Assembly (NCBI RefSeq): GCF_900090315.1
Contig: NZ_FMHZ01000002.1
Location: 6,728,501 to 6,792,500, forward strand
DNA: 64,000 nt
Origin: Micromonospora citrea
Lineage (GTDB): Bacteria > Actinomycetota > Actinomycetes > Mycobacteriales > Micromonosporaceae
Reading direction: 5' to 3'
Made by a program: the position numbers and the translations under genes. This document shows positions 1 through 7,837 of this stretch, piece after piece; position 1 is the stretch's first letter; the number at the start of each line of letters is the position of its first letter. The notes beneath the pieces are model-generated. The model did not search any database, was not told where the DNA came from, and saw only the letters and a program-made list of their open reading frames with translations.

Positions 1-585
1 CAGGCACACGTCGGCGAAGACGGCCCGCAGGGTGGCCGCCTGCACCCGGGCGAACACCAGCGGCGGCAGGTCGGTCACGTTGACCACGTAGACGCCGTCC
101 GGGCGCAGGGCCCGGGCCACCTCGGCGGCGAACTCCACGGTCGCCACGTGCCCCGGCATCCGGGCCGCCCGGTAGATGTCGGCGAGCACCAGGTCGTACC
201 GGCCGGGCGGGGCGTCGGCCAGCGCGTCGCGGGCGTCGGCCACCCGCACGTCGATCCCGGCGGGCAGGGCCGGCAGCTCGCGCGCCACCAGCTCGACCAC
301 GGCCGCGTCCCGCTCGACGACCAGTTGCGCGGAGCCGGGCCGGGTCGCGGCCAGGTACCGGGGCAGGGTCAGCGCGCCGCCGCCGAGGTGCAGCACGGTC
401 AGCGGCCGGCCGGGCGGCGCCGCCAGGTCCGCTGCGGCGGCCATCCGCCGCACGTACTCGAAGCGCAGGTGACGGGGGTCGGCGACGTCCACGTAGGACT
501 GCTCGACGCCGGCGGCGAGCAGCGTGCGCCCGGTCGGCCGGGCCGGGTCCACGACCAGCTCCAGCCGGTGCGCGTCGACGTCCAT
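1..585 (-). CDS. Spermidine-synthase-like methyltransferase-fold protein (C-terminus cut by window edge)
   Basis: The 195 visible residues form a Rossmann fold of the spermidine synthase/SAM methyltransferase type. They include a glycine-rich loop (LHLGGGALTLP, about residues 69-79), an acidic residue ending the next strand (LVVERD) and DARDAL further on. Actinobacterial proteins of this kind are often annotated as fused or spermidine synthase-like without proven activity, so the substrate is unknown. The ATG at 585 is the only good start. The gene follows the DUF2267 gene on the same strand, but a strong hairpin between them suggests separate transcription. The 3' end lies outside the window. 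Confidence 0.8.
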   Translation of the reverse strand, partial: MDVDAHRLELVVDPARPTGRTLLAAGVEQSYVDVADPRHLRFEYVRRMAAAADLAAPPGRPLTVLHLGGGALTLPRYLAATRPGSAQLVVERDAAVVELVARELPALPAGIDVRVADARDALADAPPGRYDLVLADIYRAARMPGHVATVEFAAEVARALRPDGVYVVNVTDLPPLVFARVQAATLRAVFADVCL

Positions 586-601
586 GCCGGGCACGCTAGC
601 C

Positions 602-653
602 GAGCCCGGGGGCGGGGCCGGCGGGCGGTCGCCCACCGGCCCCGCCCCCGGGT
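602..653 (-). terminator. GC-rich hairpin after the DUF2267 gene
   Basis: Arms of about 18 nt (GAGCCCGGGGGCGGGGCC-type and its complement) flank an 18-nt loop. The hairpin starts at the stop codon of the upstream minus-strand gene. No T-run follows, as is common in actinobacteria. Confidence 0.55.
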
Positions 654-1633
654 CAGCCCGTGGCCATCCCGGCGCCCGCCTCGTCGATCGCGTCGTCGAC
701 GGCGTGGGCGAGGTCCACGTCCATGGCGGTCACGGCGCCGGCCTGCCGGGACCGTACGGTCAGCACGGCGGTCGTCGCGTCCGGGCGGCCGATCCGCGGT
801 CCGCGCCCGGTCTCCTGCCGCAGTCGGTCGATCCGGTCGAGCACCCGGTCCAGGCCGTCGGCGGGCAGCTCCACGGTCCGGGACAGCGAGTCGCCGTCGC
901 CGGACCAGTACGGCAGGCCGCGCAGCGCCTCCCGCAGCTCCGCGTCGCCGAGCGGCGGCGTCGCGGTGGCCGCGCCGACCACCCCGCCCCCGATCGGGGC
1001 CGGATCCAGCAGCTCGCGCAGGCCGTCCGGTACGCGCAGCGACTCGACCAGGTCGCCGTCGTGCTCGGCGAGCGCCGCCACTGTCGCCTCCGCCTGGTAG
1101 CGGGCCTGTTCCGGGGTGCGCCCGCTGATCCGGCCCACCTCGGCGAGGAAGCCCGGCAGGTCCCGGTGCCGCTCGATGCCGTCCACCGGGACGACGTCGT
1201 GCAGCTTCGTCGGCACCGCCGCCAGCAGCCGCCGGCGCTCCGCCTCGCCCAGCGCCCAGGCCAGGACCAGGACGGTCGACTCGACCCCCACCTTGGCGGT
1301 GCGGAAGTCGGTCCCGGTCCGGCGGACCACGTCGTCGACCAGCGCGTGGTAGCCGATCGGGGTCACGCCGGGCGTGCCCCGGCCCGGCTCCGGGAGGGGG
1401 CGGGGAGACTCGGGAACACCGGCCGGTGGCGGCGCCGGTCCGCCGCGGGTGCTGTCGGGCTTGTGCCGGCTGCCGGCCGGCGGCGGCCCGGCGCGCTTGC
1501 CCCGGTCCAGGTGGGTGAGCTGCTTGGCGGCGCTCAGGCTGGCGCCCGTCTCGCTGGCCCGCATGCCGCGCTCGCGGGCCTGGCGGGCCAGCGCGCGGCG
1601 GCGCTGGTTGTCGCCCTCCGTCTGCTTGCGCAT
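653..1633 (-). CDS. DUF2267 protein with C-terminal pterin-dehydratase-like domain
   Basis: The protein has 326 residues. An Arg/Lys/Gln-rich N-terminal tail (about 1-50) and a Pro-rich linker lead into a DUF2267-type helical domain (about 90-215, with VGVESTVLVLAWALGEAE and GRTPEQARYQAEATVAAL). The last 90 residues (from LGDAELREALRGLPYW) resemble 4a-hydroxytetrahydrobiopterin dehydratase. I do not see a clear HH catalytic pair, so activity is doubtful. The start is the ATG at 1633 behind GAGGTG. A longer upstream reading is possible but lacks a ribosome site. A GTTT-N16-GGGAAG box lies 47 bp upstream, which suggests stress control. Confidence 0.78.
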   Translation of the reverse strand: MRKQTEGDNQRRRALARQARERGMRASETGASLSAAKQLTHLDRGKRAGPPPAGSRHKPDSTRGGPAPPPAGVPESPRPLPEPGRGTPGVTPIGYHALVDDVVRRTGTDFRTAKVGVESTVLVLAWALGEAERRRLLAAVPTKLHDVVPVDGIERHRDLPGFLAEVGRISGRTPEQARYQAEATVAALAEHDGDLVESLRVPDGLRELLDPAPIGGGVVGAATATPPLGDAELREALRGLPYWSGDGDSLSRTVELPADGLDRVLDRIDRLRQETGRGPRIGRPDATTAVLTVRSRQAGAVTAMDVDLAHAVDDAIDEAGAGMATG

Positions 1634-1679
1634 GGTGACACCTCGCTTCCGCTGGTGTTCCCTCGCTTCCGCCGGTCGC

Positions 1680-1705
1680 CTTCCCGTCGTCCGCGGCGAC
1701 GAAAC
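1680..1705 (-). promoter_or_regulatory. Candidate SigB/SigF-type promoter (GTTT-N16-GGGAAG)
   Basis: Read on the minus strand, GTTT (1705-1702) is followed after 16 nt by GGGAAG (1685-1680), 47 bp before the ATG of the DUF2267 gene. It fits the GGGWA form known for SigB-type -10 boxes but has A where the best sites in this window have T. Confidence 0.4.
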
Positions 1706-1846
1706 GGCGCCCGACGGCCGGGCCGGCGCCGCCCGGAAGCGGCGCCGAGGCTTCATCCGCCCGGGGTGAGGGACGGTCACCCGGTGAGGGCCGACGATCG
1801 GGGCGGACCGGAGAACTTCCGACCGGACGCGGAAGGACAGGTCGTC

Positions 1847-2161
1847 ATGAAGCGGATCGTCGAGATCGTCCCCGCCCGACCCGGCTGGTACGCCCGCTGG
1901 CGCCTCTCGCCCGAGGACACCCGCTGCTACGCGGTGAGCCTGTGGGCGCTGCTGGAGGAGCCCGACGGCTCGGGCCGCGAGGTCGTCGGGGTGGACTGCG
2001 TCGGGCAGTGGCCCGGCGCGGACGACAACGAGGCGGGTGGGGAGTTCGTCCGCTATCTCTTCCAGACTCCCGATTCCGGGCCACCGGAGGACGCGGAGCC
2101 GCCGGCCACCCGACCACAGCGTGCGACCGGGCCCCGGCTCCAGCCGGTCACCGCCCCCTGA
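1847..2161 (+). CDS. Hypothetical protein, 104 aa
   Basis: A small soluble protein that I do not recognise. It starts at the ATG at 1847 behind GGAAGG. The first 75 residues look folded, with aromatic and charged residues (PGWYARWRL, TRCYAVSLWALLEE) and an acidic centre. The tail is Pro/Arg-rich and probably disordered. It is transcribed divergently from the DUF2267 gene and convergently with the STAS gene, from which a double hairpin separates it. Confidence 0.6.
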   Translation: MKRIVEIVPARPGWYARWRLSPEDTRCYAVSLWALLEEPDGSGREVVGVDCVGQWPGADDNEAGGEFVRYLFQTPDSGPPEDAEPPATRPQRATGPRLQPVTAP

Positions 2162-2171
2162 GCCGCACTCC

Positions 2172-2222
2172 GGCCCCCGACCCCTGGTCCCAGGGTCGGG
2201 GGCCACCCCCCGGCGGGGGTGG
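2172..2222. terminator. Bidirectional terminator between convergent genes
   Basis: A near-perfect stem (GGCCCCCGACCC with its complement) spans 2172-2204 with a short loop. A smaller CCACC/GGTGG stem follows at 2203-2222. They sit between the stop codons of the small unknown gene and the STAS gene. Confidence 0.65.
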
Positions 2223-2236
2223 CCGTCGTGGGCGGC

Positions 2237-2635
2237 TCAGCCGACCTGCCGCACGTCGCCGTCGGCGGGGCGCTCCCGGGCCGGCAGCTCGGTCATTGCC
2301 GTGCGCACGTCGCCGTCGGCGGGGCGCTCCCGGGCCAGCAGCTCGGTCATTCCCGTGCGGTCCAGCAACTGCTGGAGATGAGGGCTGACGCCCGAGAGCC
2401 GCACGGCACCCGGCGCGTCGCGGCGCAGCAGCACGAAGGCGCTCAGCCCGGACGAGTCGCACAGGGTGACCCCGCTGAGGTCGAACAGGAGCTCCGCGTA
2501 GCCGTCGCGACGCAGCTCGGCGGTCACGGTGAGCAGCTCGGGCGCGGTGTCGAAGTCGAGCTCACCGGCCAGCCGGAGCCGGGCGCGACCGGCGTCGAGC
2601 CGGGTCACGTCGATGGTCAACAGCTGGGCGGCCAT
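2237..2635 (-). CDS. STAS-domain anti-sigma factor antagonist with duplicated C-terminal tail
   Basis: A 132-residue RsbV/SpoIIAA-type protein. The STAS fold covers residues 1-98 (LRLAGELDFDTAPEL, then LFDLSGVTLCDSSGLSAF). The phosphorylatable Ser in DSSG is present, so it can work in a classical partner switch by binding the anti-sigma kinase when dephosphorylated. The C-terminus holds two copies of an 18-residue stretch ending ERPADGDVR, produced by a 54-bp tandem duplication. The ATG is at 2635. The second STAS gene lies 60 bp upstream on the same strand. Confidence 0.88.
   Translation of the reverse strand: MAAQLLTIDVTRLDAGRARLRLAGELDFDTAPELLTVTAELRRDGYAELLFDLSGVTLCDSSGLSAFVLLRRDAPGAVRLSGVSPHLQQLLDRTGMTELLARERPADGDVRTAMTELPARERPADGDVRQVG
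2251..2358 (-). repeat. 54-bp in-frame tandem duplication inside the STAS gene
   Basis: Two copies starting at 2251 and 2305 differ at very few positions. The unit equals 18 codons, so the frame is kept and only the C-terminal tail is lengthened. Confidence 0.9.
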
Positions 2636-2695
2636 TACGCCATGTTCCCAGCCGGGAGCCGGGACGCAAACCCGGGGGGGACGGGCGGCATGGCG

Positions 2696-3094
2696 TCAGG
2701 CCGTGCCTGCGGGCCGCTCGGTGGGAGCGGCGCGCGCGGTCAGACCGTCGCCCAGCGGCCGGTCGAGCAGGCCCGTGACGCCGGTCATGTCGAGGATCGT
2801 CGCCAGGAAGCGGGGCACCCCGCGCAGCCGGAGGGCGGTGCCGGCCTGCTGGCCCTCGCGCCAGGCGTGCACGATCACGCCGAGCCCGGTGCTGTCGATG
2901 AAGAGCAGGTCGCCGAAGTCCAGCACGAGGGCGGGCGGGGCTGCCGCGAGCGTCCGGTCGATCTCGGCGCGCAGGGGCGCGGCGGTCGTGTAGGCGAGGT
3001 CGCCGCCGACCCGGATGAGCGGTGCCTCCGGGTCTGACCGGTCGACGGTCATGCTCAGCGGAGTCGTCTCGGGGTGACTCCCATGGGACAGCAC
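2696..3094 (-). CDS. STAS-domain anti-sigma factor antagonist
   Basis: A second free STAS protein of about 132 residues. The core reads LIRVGGDLAYTTAAPLRAEI and then LDFGDLLFIDSTGLGVIV, with the phospho-acceptor region DSTG intact. It should bind an RsbW-type kinase when unphosphorylated and be reset by a SpoIIE-type phosphatase such as the one encoded divergently at 3345. I chose the GTG at 3094 because GGAAAGG sits about 8 nt upstream. An ATG at 3052 would still include the whole STAS fold but has no ribosome site. The tail is Ala/Pro-rich. Confidence 0.85.
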   Translation of the reverse strand: MLSHGSHPETTPLSMTVDRSDPEAPLIRVGGDLAYTTAAPLRAEIDRTLAAAPPALVLDFGDLLFIDSTGLGVIVHAWREGQQAGTALRLRGVPRFLATILDMTGVTGLLDRPLGDGLTARAAPTERPAGTA

Positions 3095-3145
3095 GATCAC
3101 GCCTTTCCGCAGTTCTGCCGGTAGGGCAGGGTCGAGGGGATCGTA

Positions 3146-3231
3146 ACAACCGCCGCGCGGCCCCGCCGGGTACGCGCCCGCCCGCCGCACAACCGCCGCG
3201 CGGCCCCGCCGGGTACGCGCCCGCCCGCCGC
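3146..3231. repeat. 43-bp tandem duplication in a divergent promoter region
   Basis: Two identical 43-bp copies (3146-3188, 3189-3231) lie between the STAS gene and the SpoIIE phosphatase gene. Each copy contains GGGTAC, but no GTTT box lies at a suitable distance. Confidence 0.9.
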
Positions 3232-3344
3232 CCGGACGCCGTGGGGTGGCGCCGGGGTCGCACCGGCGTAGGGTGGGTGGCAGGACGTGACCACGAGCGC
3301 CTTCCGGCGCGGCACGGGTGTCGACAAGGAGTGGGGCTTAGCTG

Positions 3345-5099
3345 GTGACTGCTGCCGACGTGCGGGACTGGGATCCCGGCGACGGGCGGATCTCCACGCC
3401 GAGTGCCACACGGGCCCCGGCGTGGTCCGGCGACGCACCCCGGTCGACGCCGCCGCTGCCCGCGCTCTCTCCCGACCGGGAGCAGGCGACCCCGGACTGG
3501 TCCGAGGTCGTCGAGCACTTCCGCGAGGGCCTCGTCGTCTGCGACGCCCAGGGCGTCGTGCGTCACGTCAGCCCGGTCGCCGAGCGGCTGCTGCCCGAGG
3601 TCACCGTCGGCGAGCTGCTGGCGGCGGCCGGCATTTCCGGCCTGACGGTCGCCGGCGACTTCACCCACCACGGCCGCCGCCTGCGCGCCCGGCAGGTCTC
3701 GCTGTCGGCGGCCCGCTGCTGCTGGTACGTCGAGGACGTGACCGAGAGCGTGACGCGCGCCGACGCGCTGCTCGCCGAGCGGGCCCGCTCGGCGTTCCTG
3801 GCCGTGGTCGGCGAGAAGCTCGGCAACCCGCTGCACCCCGACCGGGCCGCCGCGGCGGTCGTCCGGCTCGCCGTGCCGACCCTGGCCGAGGTGGCGGTGC
3901 TGGTGCTGGCGCCCCGCTCCGGGCGGGCGCGCTGGTGGCGGGCCACCCGGGCCGACGACGACGGGCCCGCCGTCGACAGCGGCGTGCTGCCCGCCGTCGA
4001 CCTGCCCGCGGCGATCGCCCAGGGTCTCGACGGCGGGGAGCCGCACACCCTCGACTGGCTGGTCGAGCAGGCGGTGGCGGCCGGGTGGCTGCCCGGCCTG
4101 TCCGCCGCCGACGCGTGCGCCCGGGTGGTGCCGCTGCCGGGCCGGGACGCCCCGGCGGGGGTGCTGCTGGTCGCCCGGCGCGCCACCCGCTGGTACGACG
4201 AGGCCGACACCGACCTCGTGCGGGCCTTCGCGGCGCGGGCCGGCGCCGCGCTGACCACGGCGCTGCTCTACCGCGACCAGGCGGAGGTGGCCGACACCCT
4301 CCAGGCGAGCCTGGTGCCGGTGGAGCCGGCCGAGGCCGTCGGGGTGCAGTGGGGCACCGCCTACCGGCCGGCCCAGGCCGGTCTGCGCATCGGCGGGGAC
4401 TTCTACGGCTCGCACCGGCTGGCCGACGGCGGGTCGGTCTTCTTCCTCGGCGACGTCTCCGGCAAGGGGGTCGAGGCGGCGGTCTTCACCGGCCAGCTCC
4501 GCCAGTGCCTGCAGGCGCTGCACCGCGTCGAGTCGCAGCCGGGCCGGCTGCTGAAGCTGCTCAACGACGCGCTGCTGGAGACCACGCAGGCGCAGGGCCA
4601 GGGGCGGTTCGCGACCATGGTGCTGGGAGTGGCGCGGCCCCAGCGGGAGGGTGGCCTCACCCTGACCCTGGCCGGTGGCGGCCACCTGCCGCCGCTGGTG
4701 CTGCGCGACTCGGGCGAGGTGGAGACGGTGCCGCTGTCCGGCATGCTGGTCGGCGTGGTCCCCGACCCGCGGATCGGGGAGGTGACGGTGCGGCTGGAGC
4801 CCGGCGAGACGTGCCTGCTCTACAGCGACGGGGTCACCGAGGCGCGCGGCGGCCGCCGCGGCGACGAGCAGTTCGGCCCCGACCGGCTGGCCCACGCGAT
4901 CGCCGGCTGCCAGCGGATGCCCGCACCCGCCCTCGCCGAGCGCGTCGAGCAGCTCACCTGCGACTGGCTCGCCCACGGCGACCACGACGACATCGCCGTG
5001 CTCGCGCTGCGCGCGACGGGCCCGGGCGGGCGTACGCCCCGGCACCTGCACGCGGTGCCCGACTCCACCGAGAACGCCGACGCCAGGGAGGCTCCGTGA
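3345..5099 (+). CDS. PAS-GAF-SpoIIE serine phosphatase
   Basis: A 584-residue PP2C-family phosphatase of the partner-switching type, expected to dephosphorylate STAS antagonists. A PAS-like segment (about 45-140, VVEHFREGLVVCDAQGVVRH) is followed by a GAF domain (about 160-310) and a SpoIIE catalytic domain (about 325-570). Its metal-binding motifs are all present: GGDFYG, GDVSGKG, YSDGVTEAR and DDIAVLAL. The GTG start at 3345 follows AAGGAG. The stop overlaps the GTG of the B12-binding gene by 4 bp, so the two are translationally coupled. It has no membrane segment. The phosphatase probably receives a cytoplasmic signal through PAS/GAF or from the coupled B12 protein. Confidence 0.92.
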   Translation: MTAADVRDWDPGDGRISTPSATRAPAWSGDAPRSTPPLPALSPDREQATPDWSEVVEHFREGLVVCDAQGVVRHVSPVAERLLPEVTVGELLAAAGISGLTVAGDFTHHGRRLRARQVSLSAARCCWYVEDVTESVTRADALLAERARSAFLAVVGEKLGNPLHPDRAAAAVVRLAVPTLAEVAVLVLAPRSGRARWWRATRADDDGPAVDSGVLPAVDLPAAIAQGLDGGEPHTLDWLVEQAVAAGWLPGLSAADACARVVPLPGRDAPAGVLLVARRATRWYDEADTDLVRAFAARAGAALTTALLYRDQAEVADTLQASLVPVEPAEAVGVQWGTAYRPAQAGLRIGGDFYGSHRLADGGSVFFLGDVSGKGVEAAVFTGQLRQCLQALHRVESQPGRLLKLLNDALLETTQAQGQGRFATMVLGVARPQREGGLTLTLAGGGHLPPLVLRDSGEVETVPLSGMLVGVVPDPRIGEVTVRLEPGETCLLYSDGVTEARGGRRGDEQFGPDRLAHAIAGCQRMPAPALAERVEQLTCDWLAHGDHDDIAVLALRATGPGGRTPRHLHAVPDSTENADAREAP

Positions 5100-6145
5100 C
5101 CGCCCCGACCACCGCGGCCACCCCGGCCGACGCCTGGGCCGGTTACCTGCACTGCCTCCAGGAGGCGGACGAACACTGCGCCATCGAGGTCGCCACCGGG
5201 CTGCTCGCCGCCGGCGTGCCCGCCGAGCGTGTCCTGCTCGACCTGGTCGCCCCGGCGCAGGCCGAGGTGGGGGAGCGGTGGGCGCGTAACGAGTGGAGCG
5301 TGGCCCAGGAGCACGCGGCGACGCACATCAGCGAGCGGGTGGTGGCGGCGGTCGCCGCGTACGCGAACCCGCGCCCGAACCGGGGGCGGATCGTGGTGGC
5401 GTGCATGGACGGCGAGTGGCACGCCCTGCCGCCCCGGCTGGTCGCCGAGGTGCTGCGGCTGCGGGGCTGGCACGTCACGTTCCTCGGCGCGAGCGTCCCC
5501 GCCGCGCACCTGGTGTCGTACCTGCACCGGCACGACGCGGACGCGGTCGCCCTGGCCTGTGCGCTGCCGATGCGGCTGCCGCACGCGCACCGCATGATCG
5601 AGGCGTGCCGGCGCTCGGACGTGCCCGTGGTGGTCGGTGGCCGCGGCTTCGGCGCGGACGGGCGCTGGGCGCGGCGGCTCGGCGTGGCCTGGGCGCCTGA
5701 CGCCCCGTCCGCCGCCGACCTGGTCGCCGACGAGCGCGCGCTGCGCCGGGCCCGGCCGGCGGAGCTGTCCCACCTGGCCGACGACGAGTACGCGAGCCTG
5801 GCGAAGCGGCGCGGCGAGCTGATCGACGGGGCGCTGGCGGACCTGCGGGAACGGGCCCCGGCGACGCGCGACTACACGCCCGCGCAACTCGACTCCACCG
5901 TCAGCGACCTCGGATACATCGTGGACTTCCTGGGCGCCGCGCTCTACGTCGACGACGCCTCGCTGTTCACCGAGTTCGTGGACTGGATGGTGGACATCCT
6001 CACCAGTCGCGGGGTGCCGGCCGCCGCGCTGGGGCTGACTCTGGAACACTACGGGCGGGTCCTGCGTGACTTTCCGCGTGCCACCCGGTTCCTGGCGGCG
6101 GCCGGATCGTCCGTCGCCGCGCGTGGCGGCGCCGTTTCCCGGTGA
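5096..6145 (+). CDS. B12-binding protein with CarH-type photoreceptor motif
   Basis: A 349-residue protein. A helical N-terminal B12-binding cap (about 10-90) carries W62 and E72-H73, an exact W-x9-EH motif. That motif is known from CarH/LitR adenosylcobalamin photoreceptors, where it covers the upper face of the cofactor. The Rossmann-type B12 domain follows (about 97-215) with the lower-ligand region E107-W-H109-x-x-P, a variant of D/E-x-H-x-x-G. The remaining 130 residues are helical (YVDDASLFTEFVDWMVDIL) and could be a globin-like output module. There is no MerR DNA-binding domain, so it is not CarH itself. The GTGA overlap with the phosphatase gene suggests it controls that enzyme. Confidence 0.85.
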   Translation: MTAPTTAATPADAWAGYLHCLQEADEHCAIEVATGLLAAGVPAERVLLDLVAPAQAEVGERWARNEWSVAQEHAATHISERVVAAVAAYANPRPNRGRIVVACMDGEWHALPPRLVAEVLRLRGWHVTFLGASVPAAHLVSYLHRHDADAVALACALPMRLPHAHRMIEACRRSDVPVVVGGRGFGADGRWARRLGVAWAPDAPSAADLVADERALRRARPAELSHLADDEYASLAKRRGELIDGALADLRERAPATRDYTPAQLDSTVSDLGYIVDFLGAALYVDDASLFTEFVDWMVDILTSRGVPAAALGLTLEHYGRVLRDFPRATRFLAAAGSSVAARGGAVSR

Positions 6146-6160
6146 GCGCCGGTGCGGTAG
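6134..6160 (+). promoter_or_regulatory. Weak SigB/SigF-type promoter candidate (GTTT-N17-CGGTAG)
   Basis: GTTT at 6134-6137 and CGGTAG at 6155-6160, one mismatch from GGGTAG with a 17-nt spacer, lie 70 bp before the STAS gene at 6230. The site overlaps the 3' end of the B12 gene. A TATACT further down (6178-6183) is an alternative -10. Confidence 0.3.
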
Positions 6161-6229
6161 CGGCCGACGACCCTGCTTATACTTGCTCCACTGCAAGCAT
6201 CCGCCTGCGGTGGAGCGAAGGGGACCACG

Positions 6230-6577
6230 GTGACGTTCACCGTCACGTACGCCGATCGCCACGGCGGGGGGACGCGCCTGCGGCTGGCGGGCGAGCTCGA
6301 CCTGAGCAGCGCACCTGAGCTCAACGCCGTGATCGACCGGCTGGTCGACGGGGGCGAGCGGCGGCTTCTGGTCGACCTGACCGAGCTGGTCTTCTGCGAC
6401 TCCACCGGGATCGCCGCCTTCGTCCGGGGCGACAACCGCGTCGCCGCCGACGGTGGCTGGCTGCGGGTGACCGGCGCCAGCGGCCGGGTCGACCGGGTGC
6501 TCCAGGTCACCGGGCTGGCCGACGTGCTGAGGTATGAACCCGACATAGCCGACCCGGCGGCGCGCGCCGCCGGATGA
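6230..6577 (+). CDS. STAS-domain anti-sigma factor antagonist
   Basis: A 115-residue RsbV-type protein starting at GTG 6230 behind GAAGGGG. The STAS core runs from LRLAGELDLSSAPEL to LVDLTELVFCDSTGIAAFV, with the phosphorylatable DSTG intact. It lies 84 bp after the B12-binding gene and before a response regulator on the same strand. It is the likely direct substrate of the SpoIIE phosphatase two genes upstream. The last 15 residues are an Ala-rich tail. Confidence 0.88.
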   Translation: MTFTVTYADRHGGGTRLRLAGELDLSSAPELNAVIDRLVDGGERRLLVDLTELVFCDSTGIAAFVRGDNRVAADGGWLRVTGASGRVDRVLQVTGLADVLRYEPDIADPAARAAG

Positions 6578-6646
6578 TGGGCTAGATTTCCCCGCCAGCA
6601 TCGAGGGCCCACGGCCCTTCGTTCCAGCGACCCGAAGCAGGTAGTG

Positions 6647-7093
6647 ATGCGCGCAGAGAGCCCGAGTCCGGTTCGCATCCTGGTGGTGGACGACGACCCG
6701 GGTGACGTGCTGATGATCGAGGAGGCCCTCGCGGACTCCGACGTCGACAAGGTCATCGACGTGGTCGGCGACGGCCAGGAGGCGATGGAGTTCCTGCGTC
6801 GCGAGGGCCGGCACACCGAGGCCCGGCGTCCCGACGTCATCCTGCTCGACCTCAACATGCCGCGCATGGACGGGCGGCAGGTGCTCGGCGCGGTCAAGAG
6901 CGACGAGGACCTGCGTACGATCCCGATCGTCGTGCTGACCACCTCCAACGCCGACACCGACATCGTGGGCAGCTACACGCTCCAGGCCAACGCGTACGTC
7001 ACCAAGCCGATCGACCTGGACGACTTCAACGACGTGGTGCGCCGCATCGACGAGTTCTTCGGCCGGGTGGTCGTGCTGCCGAAGCGCACCTGA
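6647..7093 (+). CDS. Single-domain response regulator, Rcp1-like
   Basis: A 148-residue stand-alone receiver domain with no output domain. The acidic pocket is D15-D17, the phospho-acceptor is D68 (VILLDLNMPRMDG), the switch Thr is in LTTSNAD, and the conserved Lys is K120 (YVTKPIDLDDF). The length, the long loop before D68 and the Tyr/Pro pattern match Rcp1/phytochrome-associated regulators. I took ATG 6647; a GTG one codon upstream is equally possible. No cognate kinase is in the window. It probably relays a signal, possibly light, to a separate histidine kinase or phosphotransfer protein. Confidence 0.87.
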   Translation: MRAESPSPVRILVVDDDPGDVLMIEEALADSDVDKVIDVVGDGQEAMEFLRREGRHTEARRPDVILLDLNMPRMDGRQVLGAVKSDEDLRTIPIVVLTTSNADTDIVGSYTLQANAYVTKPIDLDDFNDVVRRIDEFFGRVVVLPKRT

Positions 7094-7251
7094 CGCGCCG
7101 CCGCGCCCGCTGCCCCGGGGCGCCGGGTGGACGCCCCGCGCCCGCCCGGCGCTCGCATGCTGAACATTTTTCCGGAACCTCCCCGGCGGTCGCCGCGAGC
7201 GCCGGAGGATCGAGGTGGGGAAGAAACACCAGCTGCCTGGGGGGCGACAGT

Positions 7252-7779
7252 ATGAGGTTCTCCGTCGTTGAGACCGGCTACGACCAGCGGCAGGTCGATT
7301 CCTGCCTGGACCAGCTCGGCATCCGGTTGACCCGGCTCGCGGCCAGGGCGGAGGGCGCCGCCGGGGCCGGGCGGGAGTGGGACGAGATCCGCGACGAGGC
7401 GGCGGCGCTGTGCGGCCTGCTCCAGCGGCTCGACCTCGGCGACCGTGCGGGGGGCCCGCGCCGGGCTCCGGACGCCGAGCGCGAGGCCGCCGACATCCTG
7501 GCGCAGGCGCGCTTCGAGCTCGACGCGGCCCGCGAGGAGGCCCGGCAGGTGCGCGAGCAGGCATACGCCGAGGCGGTGCAGGCCCGGCGGGACTTCGAGG
7601 CGGCGCTGTACGCCCGGCGGCGGCGCGAGGCCAGGGCGGACCGGATCCTCAGCGGCCTGACCGCCGAGCCGGTGCCGGCGGACACCCCGACCGCCGCCGC
7701 CGGCGTGCCGGCGACCCGGATCGCCGCCGGAGGCGGCGCGTCGAGCGAGCCGCCGGGCGGCCGGGCCGGGATCCGCTGA
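7252..7779 (+). CDS. DivIVA/Wag31-like coiled-coil protein
   Basis: A 175-residue protein starting with MRFSVVETGYDQRQVD, which fits the short N-terminal lipid-binding segment of DivIVA-family proteins. A charged coiled coil covers about residues 75-135 (EREAADILAQARFELDAARE and on). The C-terminal 45 residues are Ala/Pro/Gly-rich and disordered. It is shorter than canonical Wag31, and a polar-growth role is not proven; it may be one of the accessory DivIVA-domain proteins common in actinomycetes. The start is ATG 7252 behind GGGGGG. It stands alone, convergent with the lytic enzyme gene. Confidence 0.72.
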   Translation: MRFSVVETGYDQRQVDSCLDQLGIRLTRLAARAEGAAGAGREWDEIRDEAAALCGLLQRLDLGDRAGGPRRAPDAEREAADILAQARFELDAAREEARQVREQAYAEAVQARRDFEAALYARRRREARADRILSGLTAEPVPADTPTAAAGVPATRIAAGGGASSEPPGGRAGIR

Positions 7780-7837
7780 CCCGGCCGCGCACCGCACGTT
7801 TCCGCGCATCCGCCCGCCGGCACCGACCGCGACCGGC

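Noticed and set aside
2644..2671. GTTT-N18-GGGAAC upstream of the STAS gene at 2635
   Set aside because: The spacer is longer than accepted for SigB/SigF sites and the -10 box ends only 9 bp before the start codon.
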